Source: [Mycobacterium] vasticus (GTDB taxonomy: Bacteria > Actinomycetota > Actinomycetes > Mycobacteriales > Mycobacteriaceae). From it: 64,000 nt of DNA. Position numbers and translations under genes: made by a program. The DNA lies in contig NZ_CP084028.1 of assembly GCF_020181595.1 (NCBI RefSeq), positions 2,306,298-2,370,297 on the forward strand, read 5' to 3'. Shown one piece after another: positions 46,484 through 56,800 of the stretch (positions are counted from its first letter, which is position 1; every line of letters begins with the position of its first letter). The notes below the pieces were generated by a model. That model was given only the letters and a program-made list of their open reading frames with translations, did not search any database and was not told the origin of the DNA.

Positions 46484-47170
46484 CTACTTGTCCCTGCCGA
46501 ACAGCCGGCTCGCCAGGCCCCCGGCGAACGCGCGAACCCGATCGAGCTGATCGGGCTGAACATTGGTGGGTGGCAGCCGCAGGCCCAGGTAACGCTTCCG
46601 GTACCGCCCGCTGCCCAGGTAGCTGGTCAGCGACAACATGGAGCGCAGTGGGTCGCCCGGGTAGGTGAAGTGGATCTCGTCGGTGTAGCGGCCACCGCAC
46701 GCCTCCCCCAGTCGGCAGACTTCGGCGTAGTTCTCCTGCCAGTACTCCCGGCATACGGTGAAAACCGCAAACGGCTTGCCGTCCAACAGCTTTCGCGCCT
46801 CGTCGGTCTGCAGAAAAGAACGGATGGGCATCGCCGGGGCCTTCCACCAGGTCGGCGAACCGATGCAGATCAGGTCGTAGTCGCCATTCCGCACCGTGTC
46901 GGGGGTGCGGAACTCGCCGGTCTCGCCATTCTGCTGCGCCTTGAGCACGCTGAGCATGTCCGGCCACACCCGCCGCATCGGGAAGTGCGCGAACCGCGGC
47001 GCATACCGCGGATCGGTGAACTCGATACCCGCGGTGACCACCTCGCAGCCCCGCTGCGCGAACACCTCGCCGGCGGCTTCGAGCACCTTGCGTGACTGCC
47101 CGGAGAAGCTGTAGTACAGCAACAGAATCCGCGGCGCCTTCGCGCTTGCAGTGGTGTTCTCATCGGTCAT
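46484..47170 (-). CDS. Flavodoxin family protein
   Basis: A 228-residue flavodoxin-like protein. RILLLYYSFSGQSRKVLEAAGEVF is the FMN phosphate loop, and DLICIGSPTWWKAPAMPIRSFL is the isoalloxazine-binding 90s loop, with the Trp pair in place. GKPFAVFTVCREYWQENYAEVCRLGEACGG is the later strand-helix. It is longer than electron-carrier flavodoxins and more like flavodoxin-fold oxidoreductases. The ATG at 47170 is preceded by GGAGA and is the start used here; the frame stays open upstream only because the 57-bp repeat happens to have no stop in it. First gene of an operon with DUF2505 and nitroreductase. Confidence 0.85.
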   Translation of the reverse strand: MTDENTTASAKAPRILLLYYSFSGQSRKVLEAAGEVFAQRGCEVVTAGIEFTDPRYAPRFAHFPMRRVWPDMLSVLKAQQNGETGEFRTPDTVRNGDYDLICIGSPTWWKAPAMPIRSFLQTDEARKLLDGKPFAVFTVCREYWQENYAEVCRLGEACGGRYTDEIHFTYPGDPLRSMLSLTSYLGSGRYRKRYLGLRLPPTNVQPDQLDRVRAFAGGLASRLFGRDK

Positions 47171-47181
47171 GTGTGTCTCCT

Positions 47182-47295
47182 GGTTCGTACAGCGGTCCCA
47201 GCTTCGGCTCTCCTCCGTCGAGCCTCGCTGAACCGCCCGGTTCATGCGGCGGTCCCAGCTTCGGCTCTCCTCCGTCGAGCCTCGCTGAACCGCCG
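47182..47295. repeat. Two tandem copies of a 57-bp repeat
   Basis: Units at 47182-47238 and 47239-47295 differ at only a few positions (GTACAG versus ATGCGG after GGTTC, and the last base); a third partial unit GGTTC follows. Inside each is GGCTC...GAGCC, a 5-bp dyad with a nine-base loop. The tract lies in the spacer between divergent genes at 47170 and 47349. Unit size and intergenic location resemble the mycobacterial interspersed/tandem repeats used as VNTRs. Confidence 0.9.
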
Positions 47296-47348
47296 GGTTC
47301 GACCGTGCGGTGCATCGACTGACCCTCAAGGGTATTAGGCTCGCCGAC

Positions 47349-48179
47349 GTGGCAGACAAGATCCCCGTCGACCTGCACGGCGCCGCGCAGACCATGCTGA
47401 CGACGCTGTACCTCAAGGCGCTGGACGCCGACTTCGACTCCCCGGTGCTGGGCGACCGGTTCGCCAAGGAGGCGGTCGAGCGCATCGACTTCGACTGGGA
47501 CGGACTCAAGGCCCCCGGCCGCTGGGCGCCACTGGTGACGGTGCGCACCGCTCAGTACGACATCTGGGCGCGTCAGTTCCTGGCCGCCAACCCCGAGGCG
47601 ACCGTCATCCACCTGGGCTGCGGCCTGGACGCCCGGGTCTTCCGGATCAATCCAGGCCCCGGCGTGACTTGGTACGACGTCGACCAGCCGCCGGTGATCG
47701 CGCTGCGTAAGCAGATCTACCCCGACCGCCCGGGTTACCACCTGATCGCAACCTCGGCCACCGACCCGTCCTGGCTCGATGAGATACCCACCGACCGGCC
47801 GGTGCTGTTCCTGGCCGAGGGAATCAGCATGTACCTCACCGAAACCGACGGCGTGGAACTGCTGCAGAACATCGTCGACCGGTTCGGAACCGGGGAACTG
47901 CAGATCGACTTCTACAACTGGTTCGGCATCAAGACGCAGAAGACCCACCGGCTGCAGCGGCAGTCCGGAGCCAGCCTGCACTGGGCGGTCAACAGCCCGG
48001 CCGACATTCTGGACAAGGTGACCGGAATCCGGCTGCTGGCCGCGGCCAACCTGTTCGACGCCGAGACCTTCGCCCGGGTGCCCGCCGGGTTCCGGCGGTC
48101 CAGCCGGCTGGCGCGTGCGGTGCGACCGCTGCGCGGCATGCTGCAGTACCACCGCTACGCCTTCGGCCCGGTCAGCTGA
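47349..48179 (+). CDS. Class I SAM-dependent methyltransferase, LCMT-like family
   Basis: A 276-residue protein of the same broad family as the gene at 8499. It has [40 protein letters not shown], the SAM loop [15 protein letters not shown] near residue 97, [18 protein letters not shown], and [20 protein letters not shown]. The GTG at 47349 ([11 protein letters not shown]) is chosen as start, leaving the repeat tract outside the gene. Its last eight bases overlap the end of the convergent PapA5-like gene. A role in the neighbouring lipid pathway is possible but not shown. Confidence 0.83.
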   Translation: MADKIPVDLHGAAQTMLTTLYLKALDADFDSPVLGDRFAKEAVERIDFDWDGLKAPGRWAPLVTVRTAQYDIWARQFLAANPEATVIHLGCGLDARVFRINPGPGVTWYDVDQPPVIALRKQIYPDRPGYHLIATSATDPSWLDEIPTDRPVLFLAEGISMYLTETDGVELLQNIVDRFGTGELQIDFYNWFGIKTQKTHRLQRQSGASLHWAVNSPADILDKVTGIRLLAAANLFDAETFARVPAGFRRSSRLARAVRPLRGMLQYHRYAFGPVS

Positions 48180-49431
48180 CGCCGGCGGCCGCGTGCCGTT
48201 CGGCGATGCCGCACAGCAGTGCGCGGATCGCCTCCACCGAACGCTCGGGTTCGGGTCCGTGCGAGTGGTATTCGATGTTGAGCTGCCCGGCGAAGATCTG
48301 GGTGAAGTAGATGTCGATCCCGGCACTGACCGCGAAGTACAGCTCGCCGTGGGTGGTGGTGACCTCCACACCCGGTGGTGTCCGCACCGGCGGGACCAGC
48401 CCGTTGTTGCTCAGTACCACCACATCCGGCATGCCGGGCGGATTCCCGACATACTGGGGGCTGAAGTGCAGCCGGGACTGCTGGATGACGCCCTCGTCGA
48501 GGTCCTTCTGGAAGCTCTCGGCGATGTCGCGGGCGATGTCGACCACATCGGTCTTGGCGTCGATCTCAGCCAGGTAGGTGGCCAGCCCGATCGGGTTGGT
48601 GCAACCGGTCGCCGAAACCGGCGGTGAGAGAAAGTATCTCAGGTCGACGGTGTAGACGTAGGGCACCGGGATGGTCAGCTTGCCGCGCAGTTGCCATTCG
48701 GCGATCAGCACTGCCGCCGAGAGCACCGCGTGCAGGCTCAGGTTGTGCGACCGGCCGAACTCGACCACGGCGTTGGTCTGATCCTCGGTCAACCGGCACG
48801 ACGCCATCGGCACCAGCAGCGGCTCCGACGGGGTCTCACCGGAGACCGCCCGACGGGTGGGCGGCAGATCGTAGGCGAACAGCGCCGGCATGAACCGCTC
48901 GATGCCGGAACGCTTCTGCTTCTCGATCCGCCGGTCGGCCAGCACCGCCTCGATCGACTGCGGCGCCGGCTCGACGTTGATCGCGCCGATCTTCCCGGTG
49001 GTGACCAGATCGGTGTAGAAGGACAGCATCTCTTCGATCAGCGCGTACATGTGGTGGCCGTCGGCGACCGCGTGATGCACATACAGGGTCGGCTGCGCCT
49101 GCCCGTCCCGGATGATCAGCCGCATCGCGACCAGCGACTCGGTCTGATCGAAGTGCGGTGCGGGCGGCTGCGCGTCCGGTCCCTCGAGTTCGATCACCTC
49201 GATGCCGTCGGGCATCAGGTCGTCGGTGACGAACTGGTGGCGGCCGTCGTCCAGGCGCTCGATGCGGCCGGTGAGGATCGGATGCGCCTCCAGCAGCGCC
49301 TCGTAGGCCTCCGAGAGCAGGTCGACGTCGACCGGACCGGTGACGTGTGCGGCCAGACCCACGAAGTTGTGGGTCTCGGCGAGCATCTCCTCACTGATCG
49401 CGAGCTTGCGAATGACCGACGTGGCAAACAC
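48172..49431 (-). CDS. papA5: PapA5-like acyltransferase (phthiocerol/phthiodiolone dimycocerosyl transferase family)
   Basis: A 419-residue condensation-fold acyltransferase. In M. tuberculosis PapA5 esterifies the two hydroxyls of phthiocerol with mycocerosic acids carried by Mas. Residues 119-125 hold the catalytic HHxxxDG (HHAVADG). Strong family blocks are [11 protein letters not shown] at the start, [78 protein letters not shown], and [16 protein letters not shown]. Start is a GTG at 49431. It follows the PpsE-like gene by 18 bp on the same strand, with no drrABC between, so it is the release/esterification step of this PKS operon. Mas and FadD28 partners are not in the window. Confidence 0.9.
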   Translation of the reverse strand: MFATSVIRKLAISEEMLAETHNFVGLAAHVTGPVDVDLLSEAYEALLEAHPILTGRIERLDDGRHQFVTDDLMPDGIEVIELEGPDAQPPAPHFDQTESLVAMRLIIRDGQAQPTLYVHHAVADGHHMYALIEEMLSFYTDLVTTGKIGAINVEPAPQSIEAVLADRRIEKQKRSGIERFMPALFAYDLPPTRRAVSGETPSEPLLVPMASCRLTEDQTNAVVEFGRSHNLSLHAVLSAAVLIAEWQLRGKLTIPVPYVYTVDLRYFLSPPVSATGCTNPIGLATYLAEIDAKTDVVDIARDIAESFQKDLDEGVIQQSRLHFSPQYVGNPPGMPDVVVLSNNGLVPPVRTPPGVEVTTTHGELYFAVSAGIDIYFTQIFAGQLNIEYHSHGPEPERSVEAIRALLCGIAERHAAAGVS

Positions 49432-49449
49432 TTTCCGCCTACTCCTAAA

Positions 49450-52400
49450 CTAAGACAGCTCGACCAGAGCCATTTCGTCTTCAGCGCCTTCGCCTTCGGA
49501 TGCCAGCTCCTCTTCGGCGATCGCCGCGCGAACCAGCTCCATCACCGCCACTGAGAAGCCTTCGGCAATCGCACGCAGCACCGACTCCTCGATCCGGCGG
49601 GTGTCGTACCACCAGTCCAGGTGCAGCACACCGGCGGTGCGGTAGGCCCGCAGCTCCAGCGCGTGCCCCAGGCCTGCGATCGTCTCGCGCACCGGCATCG
49701 CGGCGTCGGGGCCGAACTGCACCGGCGCGTCACCCAGCGACGGCAGCTCCGGGATCGCCCCGGCGTAGGCGAAGTGCACATCCGCGGGCGGTACGGCACT
49801 GAACAGCCGTGCCGTGGGCGCGTAGAGGTAGCGCAGCAGGCCGTAACCGATCCCGTAATGCGGTACCGCACCCAGGGTTTCGTGAACCGAGGCCAGCAGC
49901 TCACCTGCACCGCTGTCGGTGCCACAGTCCAGGGCCACCGGATAGATGGTGGTGAAGCCGCCCACGGTGCGCCCCAGGTCGACTTCCGGCTTGAGCACCG
50001 AACGACCCGCGCCGGCGAGATCGACTGCGAGGGTTCCTTCACCGACGACCGAGGCCACCGCCCGGCTCAGCCCGGCGAGCAGGATCTCCTCGACCGGCAG
50101 CCGCAGCCGGCGGCGTGCGTCGTCGATCTCGCTGGTGTCGGCGGCACCCAGCGCCGAGCTGTGTTTGGCCAGATCCGCCGCGGACGGCGGTTCGGCGACC
50201 TCGGCGCTCAGGCGCAACGTGGCGGATCGGGTTGTCTTCAACCATGATTCGCGGCTCTCCAGTACGGCCGGGTGAGTCGCGAGCCCAGCGCAGCGCTGGG
50301 ACCACTCGGCCCATCCGACGCCGGCCGGAGCCAGCTCGATGTCGTTGCCGGCCAGCTTCTGACCGAACGCGGTGAAGATGTCGGTCACCAGGATGTCGCG
50401 AGACGCCTCGTCGCCGACTCCGGCGTGCAGGCTCAATGCCAGATAGCAGACGTCGCCGGCCGAGCCGCGGATGTAGAGCGCGGTCAGCGGTGAGCTGGAA
50501 AGGTCCTGCTCCCGAATGTGTTCGGCCAGCAGCTCTCGGACCGCGTCATGCTCGGCGGTCAGACCCTCGGGCAGCGAATGCGTGGTGATCGCGCCGAAAT
50601 CGCCCGGTTCGCCGATCTGCTGCTCCCAGGTGCCGGCCCGCTCGGTGATGCGCAGCCGCAACGCGTCATGGTGGTTGACCACCGCGGTCAGCACCGCGGT
50701 CACGTCGTCGACCGAGACATCGTTGCGCAGCCGCAGCACCAGCGGGATACGCCAGCGGCCGTGCTCGCGGACCCCGTTCTCCAGGAAGTAGGTGATGTTC
50801 GGCGGCACCGGTGGGTGCACGATGTCGCCCAGCGACTGGCGGCCCAGTCCTCCCGCGGCGTACCGCGCGGTGAGCGCCTTGGCCAGCGCCGACACCGTCG
50901 GGTTGTCGTAGAGGTCCTGCGGGGTGATGTCGTAGCCCTCATGCGAGGCGGCCATCGCCACACTGATCGCCACCAGCGAGTCGCCGCCGATGTCGAAGAA
51001 GTTGGCGTTGCGCTCCACCGAGCCCACACCCAGGCAGACCGCCCAAATGCGTTGCAGGGTGGCCTCCATCGAGGGGCCCGTCGAGGCGGCACCGTCGGCG
51101 CCGGCCTGCCCGCCCGCGGCGGCCGCTGTGCCGGCGGCACCGGACACCCAGGTCGCACCGGCGTTGTGCTCCAGCCAATGACGTTGGCGCTCAAACGGAT
51201 AACCCGGGACCGTCACGCGCTTGGGCTGGTAGTCACCGTGCAGCGGCGACCAGTCGACCTCGATGCCGGCGGCCCAGAGCTGGCCGAGCGCGAGCAGGAA
51301 GGTGTCGCGGTCGTCGCGGTTCTGGGCGTGGTGACGCATCAGCCGCACCGCGCGATGCCCGCCGGCGAACTTCGGATTGCGCGATGCCGACGCGGTCAGC
51401 GTGGCACCGGGACCGACCTCCACCAGGACGCGGTGGCCGTCGCCCAGCACGGTGTCGATCTCGTCGGCGAAGCGCACGGTGGCCCGCACGCTGCGCGCCC
51501 ACGTCGCCGGATTGGTCGCCTCACTGGGCGCCAGCCAGGTACCGGTCAGGTTCGACAGCAGCGGGATCTTCGGCTCGTGCAGCGTCTGCCGGGACAGGAA
51601 CGCGGTGAACTCCGAGATCATCGAGTCCATCAGCCGGGAGTGGAACGCGTGCGAGGTCCGCACCCGGCGCGCGTTGATCCCGGCCTGCTTGAGTGCGTCG
51701 GTGAACGCGCGGATGTCGGCTTCGGCGCCGGCCACCACGCAGCCGTCCGGGTCGTTGACCGCGGCCAGATCGACATCCGCGGTCAGGTACGCACCGACAG
51801 CGTCGGCACTGATCGGCACTGCCACCATGACGCCCCGCGGGGCGGCGTGCATCAGCCGGGCCCGCATCGCCACCACCTTGATCGCGGTGTCCAGGTCGAA
51901 GACGCCGGCGACGGTGGCCGCCGCGTATTCGCCGATGCTGTGGCCGACCACGGCGCTCGGCCGCACACCGTAGCTCTCGATGAGCTTGGCCAGCGCATAT
52001 TCCACGGTGAACAGGGCCGGCTGGGTGCGGTCGGTGCGCTCGAGGTCCCGTGAGGTGCCCTCGAAGATCATCGCCCGCAGGTCATAGCCCAGCTCCGCCT
52101 CGAAGCCGGCGACGCAGGCATCGAAGTATTCGGCGAACACCGGCTCGTTGTCGTAGAGGCCGCGTGCCATGCCGATGTGCTGGGCGCCCTGACCCGGGAA
52201 CAGGAACACCACCCGGTCGGTCTCGGCGACGTCGGACAGTCCCTCACCGATGAAGACGTTCTCGCTGTCCTCGGCGCCCAAAACGGTGGCCGCGTCGGCT
52301 CGGTCGGCAACGACGGCGGCCAACCGGAGGCCCTCGGGGTGCCGGCCGGCCAGGGTGTAGGCCACATCCGGCAGGTTGGGCGCGTCGGCATCGTCGCCGG

Positions 52401-53841
52401 TGAGCTCGGCCGCCAGGTCGCTGCGTCCCTGCGCCAGTGCCTCGGAGGTGCGGGCCGACAGCAGCAGCACTTCGGGGCCGGGCCGGGATGGCGCAGATGC
52501 CGCGGCATCTTCCGGCCACTCTTCGACGATGACGTGGGCATTGGTGCCGCCCACCCCGAACGAGCTGACGCCCGCGCGCCGGATGCCGTCCCACTCCCAC
52601 GGGCCGTACTCGCCCCGGATCCGGAACGGGCCGTTGTCCAGGTGCAGTTCCGGGTTGGGGCTGGTGTAGTGCAACGTGCCGGGAATCGCCCGGTGCTTGA
52701 GGCACAGGATGGTCTTGATCAGGCTGGCGATGCCGGCCGCCGACTCCAGGTGCCCGATGTTGGACTTGACCGATCCCACGTAACAGGGGCCTTGGCGCTG
52801 CTCTTCGGAGACCGCGAAAGCCTGTCGGAGGCCCTCGATTTCGATCGGGTCGCCGAGCGGGGTGGCGGTGCCGTGCGACTCGATGTAGCTGATGGTGGAG
52901 GCGTCGACCTCGGCGACCGCGTGCGCCTCGGCGATCACGTCGGCCTGCCCGGCCGCAGTGGGGGCGGCGTAGGTCATCTTGGTGCCGCCGTCGTTGTTCA
53001 GCGCCGAGCCGCGGATCACCGCGTGGATCTGGTCGCCGTCGTCGACGGCGTCGGCCAGCGCCTTGAGCACCACCACGCCGACACCGCTGGAGAAGATGGT
53101 GCCGTCGGCGCGCACGTCGAACGGCCGGCAATGGCCGGTCCCCGACACCATCGAGCCCGGCTCATGCCAATACCCGACGTGGTGCGGAACCCGCAGCGAC
53201 GAGCCGCCGGCCAGCGCCATCTCGCACTCGCCGTTGAGGATGCTCTGGCAGGCCAGGTGCAGCGCGACCAGCGCCGAGGAGCACGCGGTCTGCACCGACA
53301 GTGCCGGGCCGTGCAGGTCGAGCTGGTGGGCCACCCGGGTGGCCAGGTAGTCCTTGTCGTTCTGCAGCGACAGGTTGACCATCTCGAAGCTGACGCCCTG
53401 ACCCAGGATGACGTTCGGGTCGTAGTGCGACATCAGGTTGTGCAGCAGGTAGCCGCTGGTCGTGCTGGTTCCGTAGACGCCGACGGAGCCGTCGATCTTC
53501 CCGGGCTGGTAGCCGGCGTCCTGAAGGGCGTGCCAGGCGGTCTGCAGGAACAGCCGGTGCTGCGGATCCAGGGTGCGCGCGGCCAGCGGGGTGAACCCGA
53601 AGAAACTCGCGTCGAACTCCTCGATGCCTTCCAGAAGCGCGGCCCGCCGCACATAGTTGTGGTTGGCCAGCGCCTTGTCGCTCACGCCGTTGGCGCGCAG
53701 CTCGTCCTCGGAGAGCGTGACGATGGATTCGACGCCGTTGCGCAGGTTGTTCCAATACGCCGACAGGGTGCGGGCGCCCGGAAAGCGCCCGGCCATGCCG
53801 ATGACCGCGATGGCGCCTGCCGGCAATTCGTTGTTGGTCAC
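49450..53841 (-). CDS. ppsE: Type I polyketide synthase, PpsE-like (KS-AT-ACP-condensation-like)
   Basis: A 1463-residue terminal module. KS residues ~10-440 with active Cys187 (QTACSSALVALH) and the later Hiss in YIESHGTATPLGD and SNIGHLESA; AT with VVGHSIGEYAAA (Ser near 634) and SHAFH, the motif usual for malonyl-CoA selection; no KR, DH or ER; ACP near 920-990 with FFDIGGDSL; and a C-terminal condensation-like domain from about 1020 (TAVVNHHDALRL). In that last domain the HHxxxDG motif is reduced to LHAGVGDE, so the usual second catalytic His is missing, as it also is in M. tuberculosis PpsE. PpsE performs the last extension of phthiocerol. Starts at GTG overlapping the PpsD stop (GTGA). 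Confidence 0.92.
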   Translation of the reverse strand: MTNNELPAGAIAVIGMAGRFPGARTLSAYWNNLRNGVESIVTLSEDELRANGVSDKALANHNYVRRAALLEGIEEFDASFFGFTPLAARTLDPQHRLFLQTAWHALQDAGYQPGKIDGSVGVYGTSTTSGYLLHNLMSHYDPNVILGQGVSFEMVNLSLQNDKDYLATRVAHQLDLHGPALSVQTACSSALVALHLACQSILNGECEMALAGGSSLRVPHHVGYWHEPGSMVSGTGHCRPFDVRADGTIFSSGVGVVVLKALADAVDDGDQIHAVIRGSALNNDGGTKMTYAAPTAAGQADVIAEAHAVAEVDASTISYIESHGTATPLGDPIEIEGLRQAFAVSEEQRQGPCYVGSVKSNIGHLESAAGIASLIKTILCLKHRAIPGTLHYTSPNPELHLDNGPFRIRGEYGPWEWDGIRRAGVSSFGVGGTNAHVIVEEWPEDAAASAPSRPGPEVLLLSARTSEALAQGRSDLAAELTGDDADAPNLPDVAYTLAGRHPEGLRLAAVVADRADAATVLGAEDSENVFIGEGLSDVAETDRVVFLFPGQGAQHIGMARGLYDNEPVFAEYFDACVAGFEAELGYDLRAMIFEGTSRDLERTDRTQPALFTVEYALAKLIESYGVRPSAVVGHSIGEYAAATVAGVFDLDTAIKVVAMRARLMHAAPRGVMVAVPISADAVGAYLTADVDLAAVNDPDGCVVAGAEADIRAFTDALKQAGINARRVRTSHAFHSRLMDSMISEFTAFLSRQTLHEPKIPLLSNLTGTWLAPSEATNPATWARSVRATVRFADEIDTVLGDGHRVLVEVGPGATLTASASRNPKFAGGHRAVRLMRHHAQNRDDRDTFLLALGQLWAAGIEVDWSPLHGDYQPKRVTVPGYPFERQRHWLEHNAGATWVSGAAGTAAAAGGQAGADGAASTGPSMEATLQRIWAVCLGVGSVERNANFFDIGGDSLVAISVAMAASHEGYDITPQDLYDNPTVSALAKALTARYAAGGLGRQSLGDIVHPPVPPNITYFLENGVREHGRWRIPLVLRLRNDVSVDDVTAVLTAVVNHHDALRLRITERAGTWEQQIGEPGDFGAITTHSLPEGLTAEHDAVRELLAEHIREQDLSSSPLTALYIRGSAGDVCYLALSLHAGVGDEASRDILVTDIFTAFGQKLAGNDIELAPAGVGWAEWSQRCAGLATHPAVLESRESWLKTTRSATLRLSAEVAEPPSAADLAKHSSALGAADTSEIDDARRRLRLPVEEILLAGLSRAVASVVGEGTLAVDLAGAGRSVLKPEVDLGRTVGGFTTIYPVALDCGTDSGAGELLASVHETLGAVPHYGIGYGLLRYLYAPTARLFSAVPPADVHFAYAGAIPELPSLGDAPVQFGPDAAMPVRETIAGLGHALELRAYRTAGVLHLDWWYDTRRIEESVLRAIAEGFSVAVMELVRAAIAEEELASEGEGAEDEMALVELS

Positions 53842-56800
53842 GAACGGTCTCCTACTTTTCGCCGTGCCGCCGCCCGCTGACGTGCCGCGGCACGCTGCTG
53901 GGCCCGGCCCCGAACACCGCCGCCGTCGCCGGCTCCGTCTGCTGTCTCGGCCTGCGCGAGGCCGAGTTGGCGGGCCAGGTCGGCGGCAAGGTCGTTGAGC
54001 GAGGCACCCTGCAGCAGCAGTGCCACCGGGGGCTCAGCACCGAAGTCACCGCGGACGGTGTTGCGGATGCGCACCGCCATCAGCGAATCCATGCCGAGCT
54101 CGGTCAACGGCCGGGCCGGGTCGATGACGCTGCCCTTGGGGTAGCCCATGATCGCCATGATCCGCGAACCCAACCGTGCCACAACCGCTTTGGTGGCCTC
54201 GGCGGCATCGAGCTGCTTGAGGCCCTCCGGGCCGGGCCAGTCGTCGTCCTCGTCATCGAGGTCGAGTTCTTCGGCGAGCGTGGCGAAGTATCCGAGCTGC
54301 TGCAGTTCCGGGAAGGCCGCTGCCACCCGGTCCAGGCGCAGCCGCGCGACGCCGATCCGGGATAGGTCGCCGCCGAGGATCGCCTCGAGGGCCTCCATGC
54401 CTTCGTCGGGGTTGATCGGGTCCAGGGCGCTGAACTTGAGCTCCTGGGCGACGCCGACGCCGGACCACTGACCCCAGTTGATGGTGATCGCCGGCACGCC
54501 GGCAGCCCGACGCCACGCCACCAGACCGTCCAGCCAGGCGCTGGCCGCGGCGTAGGAACCCTGACCCGGTGCGCCCAGCAGCGACGAGGTCGAGGAGAAC
54601 CCGACCCACCAGTCCAGTTCCTTGCCGGCGGTGGCCACATGCAGGCGCAGTGCCGCGGTGGCCTTGGGCGCCCACACCCGGTCGAGGGTGTCGTGATCGA
54701 TGCCGACCACGATCTGGTCGTCGATGACGGCGGCGCCGTGGATGACGCCGCGCAGGGTCAGGCCCGTCTGCTCTGCCGCGGCGACGAGGCTCTCGGCCAC
54801 GCCCGGAGTGGCGAGATCGCCTGAGACGACGGTGATCTGCGCCTTCTGCTCGAGTTCGGCGATTATCGCGCGCTGCTCCTCGGAGGGCTGCGAACGACTG
54901 TTGAGCACGATGCGCGCGGCACCGTGCTCGATCAGCCACCGGGCCACCACCAGACCGATGCCGCCCAGGCCGCCGGTCAGCACGTAGGCGCCGTCGGAGC
55001 GGACGGCCGGGATGCCGGTGGGGTTCAGGGTGGCGCGCTTGAGCCGTTCGGCGTAGCGGTTCTCCCCACGCCAGGCCACCACATCGTCGGTGCTCGCCAG
55101 CCCAAGTTCGGTGATCAGCGCTGCCGCCGGGTCGGCCGAGCCGTCCAGGTCGACCACACCGGTGTGCAGGTCGGGGTGCTCGTAGGCCAGCACCCGCACC
55201 AGGCCCTTGAGGGCGCTGATCGACGGATCCCCCGCTTCGCCCGGGTCCACAGTCAAGCCGTTGCGGCCCACCAGCCACAGCCGCGGCGGGGTGCCGTGCC
55301 ATCCGCTGACGACGGTGCGCACCGTCGAGACGACCGACCAGGCCAGGTCTCGTCCGCGCCCCGGAGCATCGCCGCTCTCGGTGCCGTCGAAGGGCTTGCT
55401 GGCGGCCAGCACCACCACCCCGACCGGGGGCCGGTCCGGGTCGTCGGCGGTCCGCGCGAACGCCTCGCGCACGGCAGGCTCGCTGGTCAGGTCGGCGGTG
55501 ATCACCCGACGACGCTCGGTGCTGAACCGGGCGGCGAAATCGGTTGCCAGTGCCTCGGTTTCACCGCCCTCGGTCAGCACCAGCCAGCTGCCGTCGGGGG
55601 CGTCCGACGGCTGCGCGGGGGCGGGCGCGTCGACCCACTCGGCGTCGAATACCTTCTGGCTCAGCGGCAGCGGGACGGTGCGGCGCTGCACCCGCTGCAG
55701 GTAGATCCCGGACAGCTCGGCGGTGACGGTGCCGGTGTCGTCGGTCAGGGTGACCCGGCCCATGATGCCGCTGTCGTCGTGGCTGACCAGCTCGGCGTAG
55801 CCGCGGGCCCGACGGCCCACCTCGCCGAAGATCCGGATGGACTCGACCGCCACCGGCAGGTAGGTGGCCTCTTCCATGCCGGCCGAACCCATCAGAGACT
55901 CGTCGGGCAGCGCTGCGGCCAGGCACTGCAGCGCCGCGTCGAGCATCACCGGGTGGATGCGGTAGCCGCGGTGTGCGGTCGCCTCGTCGGGCAGCACGAT
56001 CTCTGCCTCCGACGCTCCGCCGGGCTTGCGCACGATGCGGGTCAGCGCCGCGAACGCCGGCCCGTGCTGCAGGCCGGTGCCGCGCAGCGCGGCGTAGAGG
56101 TCTGCAGGTGACAGCGTGGTGCCGCCCGAGGCCGGCACCGGGCGTTGCGGCTGCCCGGCGGGCTGCGCCGCCGCGGCGCGGGCCACGGCATGCCGTGACC
56201 AGCTGCCGCCGGCCGGACGGGAGTGGATCTCGATCCGCAGTTCCTCGGATCCGTCGGCGTCGTGCAGCAGCCGGGTGGTGACCTCGGTCCGCTCGTCGAC
56301 ACGCAGCATCTGCTCGACCTCGACACGGTCCACCGCGACGGCAGACGCCGGCAGGCCCAGCGCCTCACCGGCCGCTGCCAGCGCGATCTCGGCGAAGCCG
56401 GTGGCCGGCATCACGACCTGGCCGTGCACCTTGTGGTGCGACATCCACGCAACGATGTCGGTGCCGACGTCGGACTGCCAGACGTGGCCGTGCCCGGACG
56501 GCAGCTCGACGTGGATGCCCAGCAGCGGGTGCGCGTCGGCGGCGTGCCGGTTGGCGGCCGTTGGTGCCGCCCAGTACCGGACGTGCTGCCACGGCCGCGG
56601 CGGCAGGTCGGCCCGGCCGACTCCACCGTCGGGCACGGCCGCGTCGGCGGCGGGCGGTGCCACGTTCGCCAGGTTGGTGTGGAAGCTCAGCGCCTCGGGC
56701 TGCTCGCGCAGCAGGGTGCCGGTGACGACGGCATCGCCTGCGGGACGGGCGGTCTCGAGGTTCCCGTTGATCGCGTGGCTGAGCAGCGGGTGCGGACTGA

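Noticed and set aside
47182-47295. CRISPR array
   Set aside because: The copies are directly adjacent 57-bp tandem units without variable spacers, and no cas gene is present.
47171-47548. A longer flavodoxin start at 47548
   Set aside because: The added residues cover the 57-bp repeats and the start of the divergent methyltransferase; the flavodoxin fold begins after the ATG at 47170, which has a GGAGA site.
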